From contig JAQBGF010000065.1 in NCBI GenBank assembly GCA_032122615.1, positions 1 to 39,399 of the forward strand: a stretch of 39,399 bases of DNA, given 5' to 3'. Numbering within the stretch: the stretch's first letter is position 1; every line of letters begins with the position of its first letter. The DNA comes from SHZI01 sp032122615. Its GTDB lineage: Bacteria > Pseudomonadota > Gammaproteobacteria > Steroidobacterales > GCA-2729495. Positions 23,142 to 32,098 of this stretch are shown piece after piece. The notes beneath the pieces are model-generated. The model saw only the letters and a program-made list of their open reading frames with translations. It did no database searches and was not told where the DNA came from. The position numbers were made by a program, and so were the translations under genes.

Positions 23142-25472
23142 TTGGCCGGCACCACTCGCACCGTTCTTCTGCTGGGCTGGCTCGCCCTTGTGATCCTGCT
23201 CGGACTCTACGTGCAGCGGGAGTTGACCATCAGCAGCGACTTGCGACTGTTCATGCCAGCGCCGTCGACGCCAGCCCAGCGCCTGCTTCTCGAAGAGGTC
23301 GGCCAGGGACCGGTCTCGCGACTCCTGCTGGTCGGCCTGACCGGCGCATCGCCGGAAGCGCTGGCTGAATCTTCCATCGCCCTCACTGAACGCCTCCAAA
23401 GCGAGCCCACGGTGCGCCTCGCGATGAATGGCAAAGCGGAGATCGGCGCGTTGCCGGAGGCGTTTCTACCCTACCGCTACCTGTTATCACCGACCCTCGA
23501 CGCCGCCAGTTTCGACGCGCCGTTCCTGACCCGGCAACTCAAGGCTCGCCTCCGCGACCTGGCGTCGCCGGCGGCCAGTCTGCTTGAGGCGTGGGTGCCA
23601 CGAGACCCCACGTTCGAACTCCTCAACCTCGTTGAGGCCTGGCAGCAGCCGACAGAACCAGCGCAGCTCCACGACGTCTGGTTCAATGGTCGCGGCGATA
23701 CCGCGCTGCTGGTCGTCCAGACAACGGCCGCGGGCTTCGACCCGGATTCCCAGCAGCTTGCAATCGAGACATTGCGTCGGCATTTTTCAGATACCCGCGC
23801 GTCGCCCGACGTGCGGCTGGTGGTCACCGGTCCCGGGGCTTTTTCTGCGCTGATGAAAGACCGCACGCAGCGGGAAGCGCAACTGATCGGCGCGATCGAT
23901 ACGGTGATGATGCTGGCGCTGCTGATCTTTGCCTATCGCAGCCCGCGCTCCATCCTGCTTGCGGCATTACCCCTCGTCAGCGCCGGAATTGCGGGCCTCG
24001 CCGCCGTCAGCGCATTGTTCGGCGCCGTCCATGGCATCACGCTGGCATTCGGCTTCACGCTGATCGGTGTTGCACAGGACTACCCCATCCATGTGCTGAG
24101 CCATCATCACCGCGGAAAATCCGCGCTCGACAGCGCACGCAGCATCTGGCCAACCCTGGCAACCGGCGTCGCCAGCACCTGTATCGCCTATTTCGCCTTC
24201 CTGTTCTCCGGAGTCACCGGACTCGCCCAGCTCGGCTGTTTCACTATCGCCGGGCTGGCCGTTGCGAGTCTCAGTACCCGCTATCTCCTTCCCCGACTAC
24301 TGTCAGACAGCGGCCGCGATCACGGCGAGTCCACCGTCATTATTCGGCTGTCGAATGCCATCGCCCGACTGCCAGCGCCTCGCTGGTTGGGGTCTGCCGT
24401 GGCAACGGCGGCGCTCGCCGCGCTGCTGTTTGCGCCAGGTCCCTTGTGGGAAAACGACCTTGGCGCGCTGACGCCGATCCCGCGGGCCCTCCTCGAACAG
24501 GACCGGGACTTGAGGATGGCCCTCCGCGCGCCGGACCTTCGTTATCTGCTGGTTATCGAGGCCAATGCAGCCGATAGCGTGCTCACCCACAGCGACACGC
24601 TGGCGGCGCGACTGCAGGAACTGGTGAATCAGGGAGCGTTAGCCGGCTTCGACCATCCGGCCCGCTACCTGCCGACTCTGGCGACTCAGCTGCGACGGCA
24701 GGCCGCCCTGCCGGAGCGCAAGGTGTTACGCACCGCGCTCGATTCGGCACAGCGCACAACACCGTTCCGGACGGGCATCTTCGAACCGTTCCTTGCAGAC
24801 GTCGAGCGGGCAAAACGCCTGCCGCCCCTGACACCCGCTGCGTTGGCGGCTACAGCTCTCGGACCGCGGCTTGAGAGCTTGCTGTCCGAACGCGGCGGCC
24901 AGTGGTTCGGTCTCCTCACGCTGACAGGCGTGGTAGACGCCGGCGCCCTGGAAACCCTCGCCCGGGAGGCAGGGGACAACGTGACCTTGCTGGACCTCAA
25001 GGAGTCGTCAGAGCAACTCGTCGCCGGGCAACGCAACCGAATCCTCATGAGTCTCGCCGTTGCGGCAGCACTATTGGTGGCTGTCGTGCTGTTCGCGCTA
25101 CGCAGCGTGGCCAGGGCGCGGCGCGTACTCGCTCCGATGGCCCTCACAACGCTGCTGACACTGGGCATCCTCCACGGTACCGGGATTTCGCTCAGCCTGT
25201 TTCACCTGATCGCGCTGGTCCTGGCAGCAGGGCTGGGCCTCGACTATGCCCTCTTCTTTGAGCGCGCCGCCGCCGACCCGAATGAGCAACGGCGCACGCT
25301 GCATGCCGTGATTGTCTGCTCACTGGCCACCTTCGTTGTGTTTGCCGTGCTGGCGCTGTCATCCTTGCCCGTACTCCGAAGCATCGGCATCACGGTCACA
25401 CTTGGTGTCCTCAGCAATTTCGTACTTGCTCTGCTGCTCACCCGACCGCGCCCGTCGTCTGCCCATGCTTGA
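23142..25472 (+). CDS. MMPL/RND-family exporter
   Basis: TTG at 23142 gives 776 residues with a membrane helix at once (VLLLGWLALVILLGLYVQRE). A periplasmic loop of about 220 residues follows, then five to six helices (about 250–390) including FGFTLIGVAQDYPIHVLSHH, a second periplasmic loop, and a final helix bundle (about 635–770) with VLAAGLGLDYALFFERA. The doubled architecture and the D-Y pairs in the centre helices (QDY, LDYALF) are the proton-relay signature of MMPL transporters. Known: one MMPL exporter is standard in aryl polyene and flexirubin loci. Together with the LolA-like protein it should pass the pigment out of the inner membrane. Its end overlaps the next gene by 8 bases. Confidence 0.93.
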   Translation: MAGTTRTVLLLGWLALVILLGLYVQRELTISSDLRLFMPAPSTPAQRLLLEEVGQGPVSRLLLVGLTGASPEALAESSIALTERLQSEPTVRLAMNGKAEIGALPEAFLPYRYLLSPTLDAASFDAPFLTRQLKARLRDLASPAASLLEAWVPRDPTFELLNLVEAWQQPTEPAQLHDVWFNGRGDTALLVVQTTAAGFDPDSQQLAIETLRRHFSDTRASPDVRLVVTGPGAFSALMKDRTQREAQLIGAIDTVMMLALLIFAYRSPRSILLAALPLVSAGIAGLAAVSALFGAVHGITLAFGFTLIGVAQDYPIHVLSHHHRGKSALDSARSIWPTLATGVASTCIAYFAFLFSGVTGLAQLGCFTIAGLAVASLSTRYLLPRLLSDSGRDHGESTVIIRLSNAIARLPAPRWLGSAVATAALAALLFAPGPLWENDLGALTPIPRALLEQDRDLRMALRAPDLRYLLVIEANAADSVLTHSDTLAARLQELVNQGALAGFDHPARYLPTLATQLRRQAALPERKVLRTALDSAQRTTPFRTGIFEPFLADVERAKRLPPLTPAALAATALGPRLESLLSERGGQWFGLLTLTGVVDAGALETLAREAGDNVTLLDLKESSEQLVAGQRNRILMSLAVAAALLVAVVLFALRSVARARRVLAPMALTTLLTLGILHGTGISLSLFHLIALVLAAGLGLDYALFFERAAADPNEQRRTLHAVIVCSLATFVVFAVLALSSLPVLRSIGITVTLGVLSNFVLALLLTRPRPSSAHA

Positions 25473-25932
25473 TCGCAACACCATCCTCGCCCTGATCCCG
25501 CATCAGGGCAGCATGTGCCTGCTGGACCGGATACTCGACTGGAGCGAGGCCCGCATTCGGCTGGCCACGGCGACTCACCGGTCGCCAGACAATCCACTCC
25601 GTAGCGGTGGCCAGCTTCGCGCCGTACATCTGTGCGAATACGGCGCCCAGGCCATGGCAGTCCACGGCGGACTCAGCGCCGCCCGTGCCGTGGCACCTCG
25701 GGTGCTCGTCTCTGTCCGTCACGTGCAACTGCATGTCGGGCGCGTCGATCCGCTCGAGGGGGAGCTGCTCGTTGAGGCGGTGCGGCTTATGGATGGCGGC
25801 TCAAGCTGGCAGTACGCGTTTCGCGTTCTGCACGATGAGCGACTGCTGGCCGAAGGTCGCGCCGCCGTAATGGCCAGGTCCGCGTCCTCAGCCAGCAGCG
25901 GGGGCGGCGACGCTCCACGGCTCGACGACTAA
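25465..25932 (+). CDS. ApeP-like hotdog dehydratase, copy 2
   Basis: The start ATG at 25465 lies inside the last codons of the exporter (8-base overlap). The 155-residue protein has LIPHQGSMCLLDRILDW (His in PHQG), DNPLR and HLCEYGAQAMAVHGGL with the Glu of the ApeP family. It is similar in plan to the gene at 20048. Last gene of the plus-strand transport operon; its 3' end overlaps that of the convergent chain-length-factor gene by 45 bases, which would make the two transcripts antisense to each other at their ends. Confidence 0.87.
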   Translation: MLDRNTILALIPHQGSMCLLDRILDWSEARIRLATATHRSPDNPLRSGGQLRAVHLCEYGAQAMAVHGGLSAARAVAPRVLVSVRHVQLHVGRVDPLEGELLVEAVRLMDGGSSWQYAFRVLHDERLLAEGRAAVMARSASSASSGGGDAPRLDD

Positions 25933-26718
25933 CTCCAGGGCAGACCCTGTCAGGGTCTGGACGACTGTCCGTGGCGCGGCATCGGCGAGCGACTCGAACA
26001 GTACCAGGCAGGCTTCCAGTGCATTGCCCTCAACCAGAGCTGCATTGTTCTCGCGCGCCAGCGTCGGGCGCGGATCCACCGCCGACACGAGCCGCCAGGT
26101 GATCCGCGCGACGCTGTGGACCGACGGTCGGGGCGCAAGGACGAGAGCCGTGGCAAGCATGCCGCGGCTGTGCACGACCGTTGCCATGGGTCCCCGTGCT
26201 TCAACGTCATAGGCCACAGACAGCACAGGCCTGCTCTCGCAGGCGACCTGGACGGCCGCCTCCAGGAATCCGGCGCCAAACGTATGCCGATCTGCCGCCA
26301 GCGCGGTGTACGGTGCCAGACTTCCGGTACCAATACTCCAGTAGCCAGCGGGAGCGTTGTGCACCGAGTTGTGAAACCGGGTCGGCGACACGAGCGTTGG
26401 CGTGCCGGCCAAAGTTGCGCAGAGGTAGTCGCTGGTCGCGAGGTCACCATGGGTGCAGGCAAACACGCTGGACAACACCCGCGGGTCGACAGCGGCGTGC
26501 TCGCACGCGCGAACCGCCACTTCCAGGGCAATCGCCACCGTGTCGGTTGCCCGACGGCGCTCGGTCGGTGCCAGCAGCGGCGGTTTCGGCCGGGCCGCCA
26601 GCGTTTCCGGGGCGGATGCCTCGCCACGCAGCACGGGCCCGGCCATCTCCCAGCCCGGCAGCCGCGGCGCCCAAAGACCCACGCCGTCGACGAACACTTG
26701 CTGCGAACCCGCGCTCAT
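25888..26718 (-). CDS. KS-like chain-length-factor protein of the APE core operon
   Basis: Starting at ATG 26718, one base after the stop of the KS gene, this 276-residue protein shows the Ketoacyl-synt_2 pattern: VFVDGVGLWAPRLPGW near the start, and FHNSVHNAPAGYWSIG where a KS would have its active Cys (here Val-His-Asn). It has no HGT/GHT histidines. Known aryl polyene clusters contain this type of protein as the chain-length-factor partner of the active KS. The neighbouring KS gene supports the pairing. It is the last gene of the long minus-strand core operon. Confidence 0.83.
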   Translation of the reverse strand: MSAGSQQVFVDGVGLWAPRLPGWEMAGPVLRGEASAPETLAARPKPPLLAPTERRRATDTVAIALEVAVRACEHAAVDPRVLSSVFACTHGDLATSDYLCATLAGTPTLVSPTRFHNSVHNAPAGYWSIGTGSLAPYTALAADRHTFGAGFLEAAVQVACESRPVLSVAYDVEARGPMATVVHSRGMLATALVLAPRPSVHSVARITWRLVSAVDPRPTLARENNAALVEGNALEACLVLFESLADAAPRTVVQTLTGSALELVVEPWSVAAPAAG

Positions 26719-26719
26719 A

Positions 26720-27916
26720 TCACGCCGGTCGCTCCCTGCCGAACGCCAAAACACAGTTGCTTCCGCCGAATCCAAAGGAATGACTGAGGGTGAATCTCAG
26801 CTCGGCAGCCTCATTTTCCAGCCGGATCTGCGGGCCACATTCCGCCGCCAGTGCCCGGGAATTGAGGGTGCCGGGCGTGAACCCTGCATCCATCGCGAGC
26901 CAGGTAATCACGGCCTCGAGGATGCCGGCGGCGCCCAGCGTATGCCCGGTCCAGCCCTTCGTGGAGCTTGCCCGGGTTGTCGCCGGGAACAGGTCGGCGA
27001 CGACCAGCGCTTCGGTTGCATCGTTCTTCTGGCTCGCCGTTCCGTGCAGGTTGATGTAATCGATGTCATTCGCACCCAGGCCCGCACGATCGAGTGCATC
27101 GCGGATGGCAATACGCGCCCCCAATCCCTCCGGATGCGGAGATGACATGTGGTGGGCATCGCTTGACTCTCCATAGCCCAGCAGCCACGGACCCGCCGGG
27201 CCGTCCCGCTCGAGCAGTGCGAACCCGGCAGCCTCCCCCAGGCTTAGGCCACGACGGTCGGGGTCAAACGGTCGGCACGGCTCCGGCGACACCAACTCCA
27301 GTGAGTTGAAGCCGAACAGCACGCTGCCGCACAGGCTGTCGACACCCCCAACCACCGCTGCGTCCGCCAGACCCGTCCGCAACAGGCGTTCGGCCTGCGC
27401 GAAAACCTTTGCACTTGACGAACACGCCGTCGCCACCGTTACGCAGATTCCGTGTAGCTCCAGCGCGTGCTGGACGAAATCAGCGAGGGCATGCGGTGCG
27501 TGCAGGATCGGCTGGCGAAGGTGTGGCGGGAACTGCCCGTCGGGCTCAAGATTTCGGTAGGCCTCCTCGCTTGCGCCAATACTGGCCGTGGAGGTACCAA
27601 GGACCAACGCGATCCGGTCTGAACCGTATCTGAGCCGTGCGGCACGGACGGCCTCGGCGAAGCCATCGGCCGCAAGGCCCATCCAGGCCAGACGATTGTT
27701 CCGTGACTCCCAGGCTGCCAATGCCGGTGGTAATGGCTGGCCCTCGACACCGGCAACACGACCCAGCCAGGTGGCTAGCGGGAGATCGGGCATCGCATTC
27801 GGGCGCAGCCCACTACTGCCAGCGCGAAGCGCGGCCAGCAGTTCACGCGCATTTGCGCCGGCCGCCGAGCAGGCCGTGAAGGCCGTAATTCTTAATGGAG
27901 CAATTTGATCAGTCAC
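26720..27916 (-). CDS. Beta-ketoacyl-ACP synthase (APE core, KS partner of the chain-length factor)
   Basis: This 398-residue FabF-type enzyme has Cys165 (ATACSSSAK), His291 (NLHGTAS) and His325 (WTGHTLGAAG), a complete triad. It ends with the usual SFGFGGSNCVLAFGR. It is placed one base before the chain-length-factor gene and after ACP 2, so the three likely work together in chain elongation of the aryl polyene. ATG at 27916; the gap to the ACP stop is 45 bases. Similarity in plan to the KS at 14113 suggests that one arose by duplication or came with the DAR module. Confidence 0.92.
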   Translation of the reverse strand: MTDQIAPLRITAFTACSAAGANARELLAALRAGSSGLRPNAMPDLPLATWLGRVAGVEGQPLPPALAAWESRNNRLAWMGLAADGFAEAVRAARLRYGSDRIALVLGTSTASIGASEEAYRNLEPDGQFPPHLRQPILHAPHALADFVQHALELHGICVTVATACSSSAKVFAQAERLLRTGLADAAVVGGVDSLCGSVLFGFNSLELVSPEPCRPFDPDRRGLSLGEAAGFALLERDGPAGPWLLGYGESSDAHHMSSPHPEGLGARIAIRDALDRAGLGANDIDYINLHGTASQKNDATEALVVADLFPATTRASSTKGWTGHTLGAAGILEAVITWLAMDAGFTPGTLNSRALAAECGPQIRLENEAAELRFTLSHSFGFGGSNCVLAFGRERPA

Positions 27917-27961
27917 AGGACAAACACAAGCGTTGCTACGCGAACTGCACCTGCCCGGACG

Positions 27962-28234
27962 TCACGTCTTGCGGTGTTCCTGGATGTAATGAGAGAGCGC
28001 CCGGAGCGAGCTGAAAATCTGCTTGTTGCTCTCGTCGTCGGAGCGCATCTGAAAGCCGAATTGCTTCGAGATTCCCAGCGCAAGCTCCAGCGCATCGATG
28101 GAATCGAGTCCAAGCCCCGCGCCGAACAGGGTGGCCTCCGGATCGATCGACTCCGGCGGTACATCTTCCAGGTTAAGTGCGTTAACTATGAGCTCGGCCA
28201 GTTCGTGTTCGTCGGCCGTCTGCTGAGTGGGCAT
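27962..28234 (-). CDS. Acyl carrier protein 2
   Basis: Starting at ATG 28234 (AGGA 6 bases upstream), the 90-residue ACP has the phosphopantetheine site GLGLDSIDALEL with Ser45 and the usual acidic helix II. It lies between the ligase and the KS/CLF pair of the core operon, as ACPs do in aryl polyene loci. It probably carries the aryl starter or the growing polyene. It differs from ACP 3 at 35.5 kb in length and in helix I. Confidence 0.92.
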   Translation of the reverse strand: MPTQQTADEHELAELIVNALNLEDVPPESIDPEATLFGAGLGLDSIDALELALGISKQFGFQMRSDDESNKQIFSSLRALSHYIQEHRKT

Positions 28235-28277
28235 AGGGAGTCCTACAGGCAATGTTTTTTGGCGATTCTCGACGGCT

Positions 28278-29627
28278 TCATAATGTATCACCTGCACTGG
28301 CCGTGCGCAGGGCTCCGAGCAGCTGCTCTCGCGGCAGTTTGCCCGTCGCATTGCGCGGCAGGGCCGAAACGAGCACGAGTGGTCGCGGCAGAAAGGCAGG
28401 GTCGACGCTGTCCTTAAGCCGGTCCAGAACCTGCGCGGCCGTAAGACCCGGTGCAACCGCCAGGGCACTCACACGTCGGGCCGGACCCCGGCCAGCGGGT
28501 TCAGGCTGGAACACGACGGCATCGACGACGCCGGGCACCGCCAGCAACCGCTGGGTCAACTGTGCAAGTGAGGCGCGCTTGCCGGCGATCTCGAGCATGT
28601 CCGCGTTCCGGCCGCTGAGCATGAAACACCCGCCCGGGAGGAACTCGACAATGTCCTGGAGCCGCGCGGGTTCGTCGAACCACGGCGCTTCGACAACGGT
28701 GCAGTTGTGCCCGGCCGTCAGGACCACACCGGGATGCGGGCGCCACGCGGTATCCCGTACGATCTCACGGGTGGCGATGGCGCAGGTCTCCGTCGAACCA
28801 AGGACATCGAGCACGCGTGCCTGCAGCCGCTGCTCGCCGCTCGCCGCAAGCTTGGCGTCGAGCGGCGCGGTGGCGGATATCACCAGTGCCAGATCCGGGA
28901 AATCCTGGCCTGACTCCACGAGAGCCCGCAGGTGTATCGGCGTGGTAACGAGTATTCGCGGACGGGGGACTTCCGCCAGGGCCGCCGCTACGTCGGCTGG
29001 GAAAAGCGGACGCCCGCAGTGCACCGGCATGTCGGCCAGAAGTGGCAACAAAACTGACATTTCCATCCCGTACATGTGTTGCGGTGGAACCGTGGCAACG
29101 ATCCAGGGCCGCGAGCCCCCTGCCCCAAACGCGATGGTCTCGAGAATGCGACTCGCATTCAGTTCCGTGTGGCGGCTTAAGCTCGACCACAGCTTGGCGT
29201 GGGGCGTCGGCCCGCCTGTGCTACCTGATGTGAATCCAACCAGGGCGGGCTGTTTGGCGGCCGGCCCCCGATGTCCGGGGACGGCGCTCGAGGAGAACCG
29301 TAACTTGCCGCCCAGGACATCCTGAATGGTGTCGTCGTCGCAGCGGTAGCTGCCGGGGTAAGCGGCGGCAAGTTCCGCCACCACCTGCTGCGCACGCGAC
29401 GACGGCAGCAGCGTTGTCTGATTCCGAAGCAGGGCTGCGCAGAACCCAATGAGAAATGCGTAGCGCTGCTCACAGAGATTGACGATCCATTGACTGTCCG
29501 GCAAGCCGTTCGCCACAACGGTGACGTCTGCCATGAACTCGGCCGCAGTCATGGCACGTCCGGACTGCCACGCGACCAGCCGATCGGAATTGGAAGCTGA
29601 AAACAGCGGCAGCAGACTCGCCGGCAC
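28278..29627 (-). CDS. AMP-forming aryl/acyl ligase (starter activation)
   Basis: GTG at 29627, with GGGAG about 11 bases upstream, starts a 449-residue adenylating enzyme, somewhat shorter than usual acyl-CoA ligases (~520). Motifs: P-loop FTSGSTGGPTPHAK (132–145), LGSTET in the middle, LSGRNADMLEIAGKR hinge and the C-terminal catalytic Lys430 in LPRNATGKLPRE. Known: the ligase of aryl polyene clusters (ApeH type) activates 4-hydroxybenzoate/coumarate-type acids and loads them on an ACP. The neighbouring ACP 2 is the probable acceptor. No gene for making the aryl acid is seen in the window. Confidence 0.88.
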   Translation of the reverse strand: MPASLLPLFSASNSDRLVAWQSGRAMTAAEFMADVTVVANGLPDSQWIVNLCEQRYAFLIGFCAALLRNQTTLLPSSRAQQVVAELAAAYPGSYRCDDDTIQDVLGGKLRFSSSAVPGHRGPAAKQPALVGFTSGSTGGPTPHAKLWSSLSRHTELNASRILETIAFGAGGSRPWIVATVPPQHMYGMEMSVLLPLLADMPVHCGRPLFPADVAAALAEVPRPRILVTTPIHLRALVESGQDFPDLALVISATAPLDAKLAASGEQRLQARVLDVLGSTETCAIATREIVRDTAWRPHPGVVLTAGHNCTVVEAPWFDEPARLQDIVEFLPGGCFMLSGRNADMLEIAGKRASLAQLTQRLLAVPGVVDAVVFQPEPAGRGPARRVSALAVAPGLTAAQVLDRLKDSVDPAFLPRPLVLVSALPRNATGKLPREQLLGALRTASAGDTL

Positions 29628-29633
29628 CCGCGA

Positions 29634-30860
29634 TCACTCCCAGCGGCGGAAAATAAGTGATGTGTTGACGCCGCCGAAGGCGAAGTTGTTGCTCATGACG
29701 TACTCGGTATCTATCGTGCGACCGCTGCCAACGATGTAGTCGAGCTCGCCACAGCGCGCGTCAACGTTCTCGAGGTTAATCGTCGGAGCAAACCAGCGGC
29801 GGTTCATCATCTCGATTGAATACCACGCTTCCAGCGAGCCGCAGGCCCCCATCGTGTGACCCAGGAAACTCTTCTGGGAGCTGATCGGCATGCGCGAACC
29901 GAAAAGTTTCGACGTGGCGCGCGTCTCGGCGATGTCGCCGAACTCCGTCGCTGTGCCGTGACCGTTCACGTAGCCGATCGCGCCGGGATCCAAAGCGGCG
30001 GCAGCCAATGCGAGCTCCATGACGATGCGCATGGTCTCCTCCTCGGGCCGCGTTATATGTGAGCCGTCCGAGTTGGTACCAAAACCGACTAATTCCGCGT
30101 GAATGCGGGCGCCGCGCCTCCGGGCGTGCTCCAGCTCCTCAAGAACGAGCATGCCGGCGCCCTCGCCGACCACTAGACCATCCCGGTCCTGGTCATAAGG
30201 CCGCGGCGTGGCGCCGGGTTCGCTGTTGCGCTGGCTCGTGGCATAGAGCTTGTCGAAAGCCATGGCCTCGCTCGGGCAGAGTTCCTCAGCACCGCCGCCC
30301 AGCATCACTGACTGGTAACCGTGACGAATCGCTTCGTAGGCAAAGCCGATACCCTGGCTTGCCGAGGTACAGGCACTCGACGTCGGAATGATCCGGCCCC
30401 TGAGCTGGAAGAAGATGCCCACATTGGCCGCTGTGGTGTGAGGCATCATCCGCACGTAAGAATTGGCGTTCAGCCCCTCGGATCGGCCGGTGATCAACGT
30501 CTGGGCAAAGTCTCTGATATCCGCCGTGCTGCCGACAGACGATCCACAAGCGACACCCATGGCGCCGCTACTGACAACGGGTGCGCCAAGCAGCCCGGCA
30601 TCGTCGACCGCCATCTCGGCTGCCCGGACCGCCAGCTGGGAGACGCGGCCCATGCTGCGAAGCTGCTTGCGGGTCCAGTGGGCTGGCGGCTTAAAGTCGT
30701 CCACGGGACCGGCCAGCCGGGTGCCGAGATCCGTGTGTCGTTCCCACTCCGGCATGTAGCGGACGGCGTTGAGTCCGGCGCGCAGTCGGGTCTCGGTCTC
30801 CGCCCAGGTTGAGCCCAACGCCGAGATGCCCGCCATGCCAGTAACCACCACCCGCGGCAT
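29634..30860 (-). CDS. Beta-ketoacyl-ACP synthase (FabF/ApeO-like)
   Basis: This is a 408-residue, full-length FabF-type protein: VVVTGMAGISALGSTWAE N-terminus, Cys164 (SSACTSASQG), His301 (NGHGTATEFGD) and His334 (SFLGHTMGACG), and FAFGGVNTSLIF at the end. It is the most FabF-like of the active KSs here. The start ATG overlaps the ketoreductase stop (ATGA), so KR and KS are coupled. In known aryl polyene systems, KS, KR and dehydratases of this kind carry out the elongation cycles. Confidence 0.93.
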   Translation of the reverse strand: MPRVVVTGMAGISALGSTWAETETRLRAGLNAVRYMPEWERHTDLGTRLAGPVDDFKPPAHWTRKQLRSMGRVSQLAVRAAEMAVDDAGLLGAPVVSSGAMGVACGSSVGSTADIRDFAQTLITGRSEGLNANSYVRMMPHTTAANVGIFFQLRGRIIPTSSACTSASQGIGFAYEAIRHGYQSVMLGGGAEELCPSEAMAFDKLYATSQRNSEPGATPRPYDQDRDGLVVGEGAGMLVLEELEHARRRGARIHAELVGFGTNSDGSHITRPEEETMRIVMELALAAAALDPGAIGYVNGHGTATEFGDIAETRATSKLFGSRMPISSQKSFLGHTMGACGSLEAWYSIEMMNRRWFAPTINLENVDARCGELDYIVGSGRTIDTEYVMSNNFAFGGVNTSLIFRRWE

Positions 30861-31588
30861 CAGCAGAGGCCCCCATTGACCGAAATGACCTGTCGGGTCA
30901 CATAGGATGCCTCCGCCGAAACCAGGAAGCTCACCACCGCCGCGACTTCATCCGGAGTTCCGGCCCGCTGCGCCGGTATCGCCTTGACGATCTCATCGAC
31001 CGGCACATGCGACTCGACGATGCCCGTGTCGATAAGGCCGGGCGCCACACAATTCACCGTTATTCGCCGTTTGGCCAGCTCCACGGCCAGCGCCTTGGTA
31101 GCGCCGATGATGCCTGCCTTGGCCGCACTGTAGTTGACCTGGCCCCGGTTGCCGATGATTCCGGACACCGAGGAGAGCGTGACGATCCGGCCGGGAGCAC
31201 GCCGACGGACCATCGGCATCACTACCGGATGCAGTACGTTGTAAAACGCATCAAGATTGCCGCGGAGCACGCTGTCCCACGCCTCCGGCTCCATCGCAGG
31301 AAACGCAGCGTCATGCACCAGGCCGGCATTGCACACGACCCCGTAGTAAGCGCCGTGGGCCTCCATGTCCGAGGAAAGCTGGGCGGCACAGGCCTCCCGG
31401 TCGCCAGCATCGAACTCGAGAACGCGGGCAGCGCGCCCCAAGCCGCGGACTTCGTCCGCCACCGACTCCGCTGCCGCCCGGGCGGAGCGGCAATGGACAA
31501 CAATGTTAAAGCCATCGCGCGCCAGACGCAGTGCAATCGCGCGGCCGATGCCACGACTCGAACCGGTTACCAGGACGCACTCGGTCAC
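30860..31588 (-). CDS. fabG: 3-ketoacyl-ACP reductase (FabG-like)
   Basis: This 242-residue short-chain dehydrogenase has the TGSSRGIG nucleotide loop (8–15), NAG at about 87–89 and the catalytic Ser140–Tyr153–Lys157 in TLSSVSGIIGNRG / VNYSAAKAG. The C-terminus VTRQVISVNGGLC fits FabG. Known role: NADPH-dependent reduction of the beta-keto group during elongation (ApeQ type in aryl polyene loci). Starts with ATG 31588 overlapping the dehydratase stop by four bases and ends overlapping the KS start (ATGA). Confidence 0.93.
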   Translation of the reverse strand: MTECVLVTGSSRGIGRAIALRLARDGFNIVVHCRSARAAAESVADEVRGLGRAARVLEFDAGDREACAAQLSSDMEAHGAYYGVVCNAGLVHDAAFPAMEPEAWDSVLRGNLDAFYNVLHPVVMPMVRRRAPGRIVTLSSVSGIIGNRGQVNYSAAKAGIIGATKALAVELAKRRITVNCVAPGLIDTGIVESHVPVDEIVKAIPAQRAGTPDEVAAVVSFLVSAEASYVTRQVISVNGGLC

Positions 31589-32082
31589 GACAAGACCCCG
31601 CGCAGGAACGCCTCGGGATCGTCGAGACGGTAGGCGGTCAATATACCTTCAGCCACTACCTCGCCCGCGCTCGTCAAGGTTCCATCGAACACGCCAATTC
31701 CAGAACCGTCAGTCATCGCTTCCACAATCCCGGCTTCGAGCAGTGTCCCCGGGGAAAAATTATCGGGCCTGCACCGGTACATCCGGACGCCGGTCAGCAA
31801 GCCAACCCGGGCCGGCCCTGCCGGCTCGCTACTTGCCAGTGTCGCAAACGCGGCGACGAGCTGGGCGAGGATCTCCACACCGACCCAGCCCGGCAGGGAG
31901 CCATCCGCACTGCTGAATGCAGTTCCCGGCCGGACCAGCACAGTAGCGCTCAGCCGATCGCCCTGTCCGGTATCGCGAATCTCGTCGAGCAGCACGGCGG
32001 CGCCGACATGCGGAATCAGCCCGAACGGCTGCAGGACTCGGGTCCCGGATTGCTCCTGGCCAGGATCGCTTCCGCGGATCAT
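31585..32082 (-). CDS. ApeP-like hotdog dehydratase, core operon copy
   Basis: ATG 32082 is chosen because it follows the FAD enzyme stop by 16 bases; upstream the frame is antisense-like. The 165-residue protein has FGLIPHVGAAVLLDEIRD (His of the PHxG motif), and WVGVEILAQLVAAFATL with the Glu. It belongs to the ApeP group; its place directly before fabG and KS marks it as the canonical copy, working with the ApeI-type dehydratase at 34.8 kb. Its N-terminus is about 15 residues longer than the other two copies. Confidence 0.85.
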   Translation of the reverse strand: MIRGSDPGQEQSGTRVLQPFGLIPHVGAAVLLDEIRDTGQGDRLSATVLVRPGTAFSSADGSLPGWVGVEILAQLVAAFATLASSEPAGPARVGLLTGVRMYRCRPDNFSPGTLLEAGIVEAMTDGSGIGVFDGTLTSAGEVVAEGILTAYRLDDPEAFLRGVLS

Positions 32083-32098
32083 CGCCGGCTGGTGCTTG

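Noticed and set aside
28252..29325. Plus-strand 357-residue frame opposite the ligase
   Set aside because: Arg/Ser/Pro-rich antisense frame; the minus strand carries all ligase motifs including the catalytic Lys.
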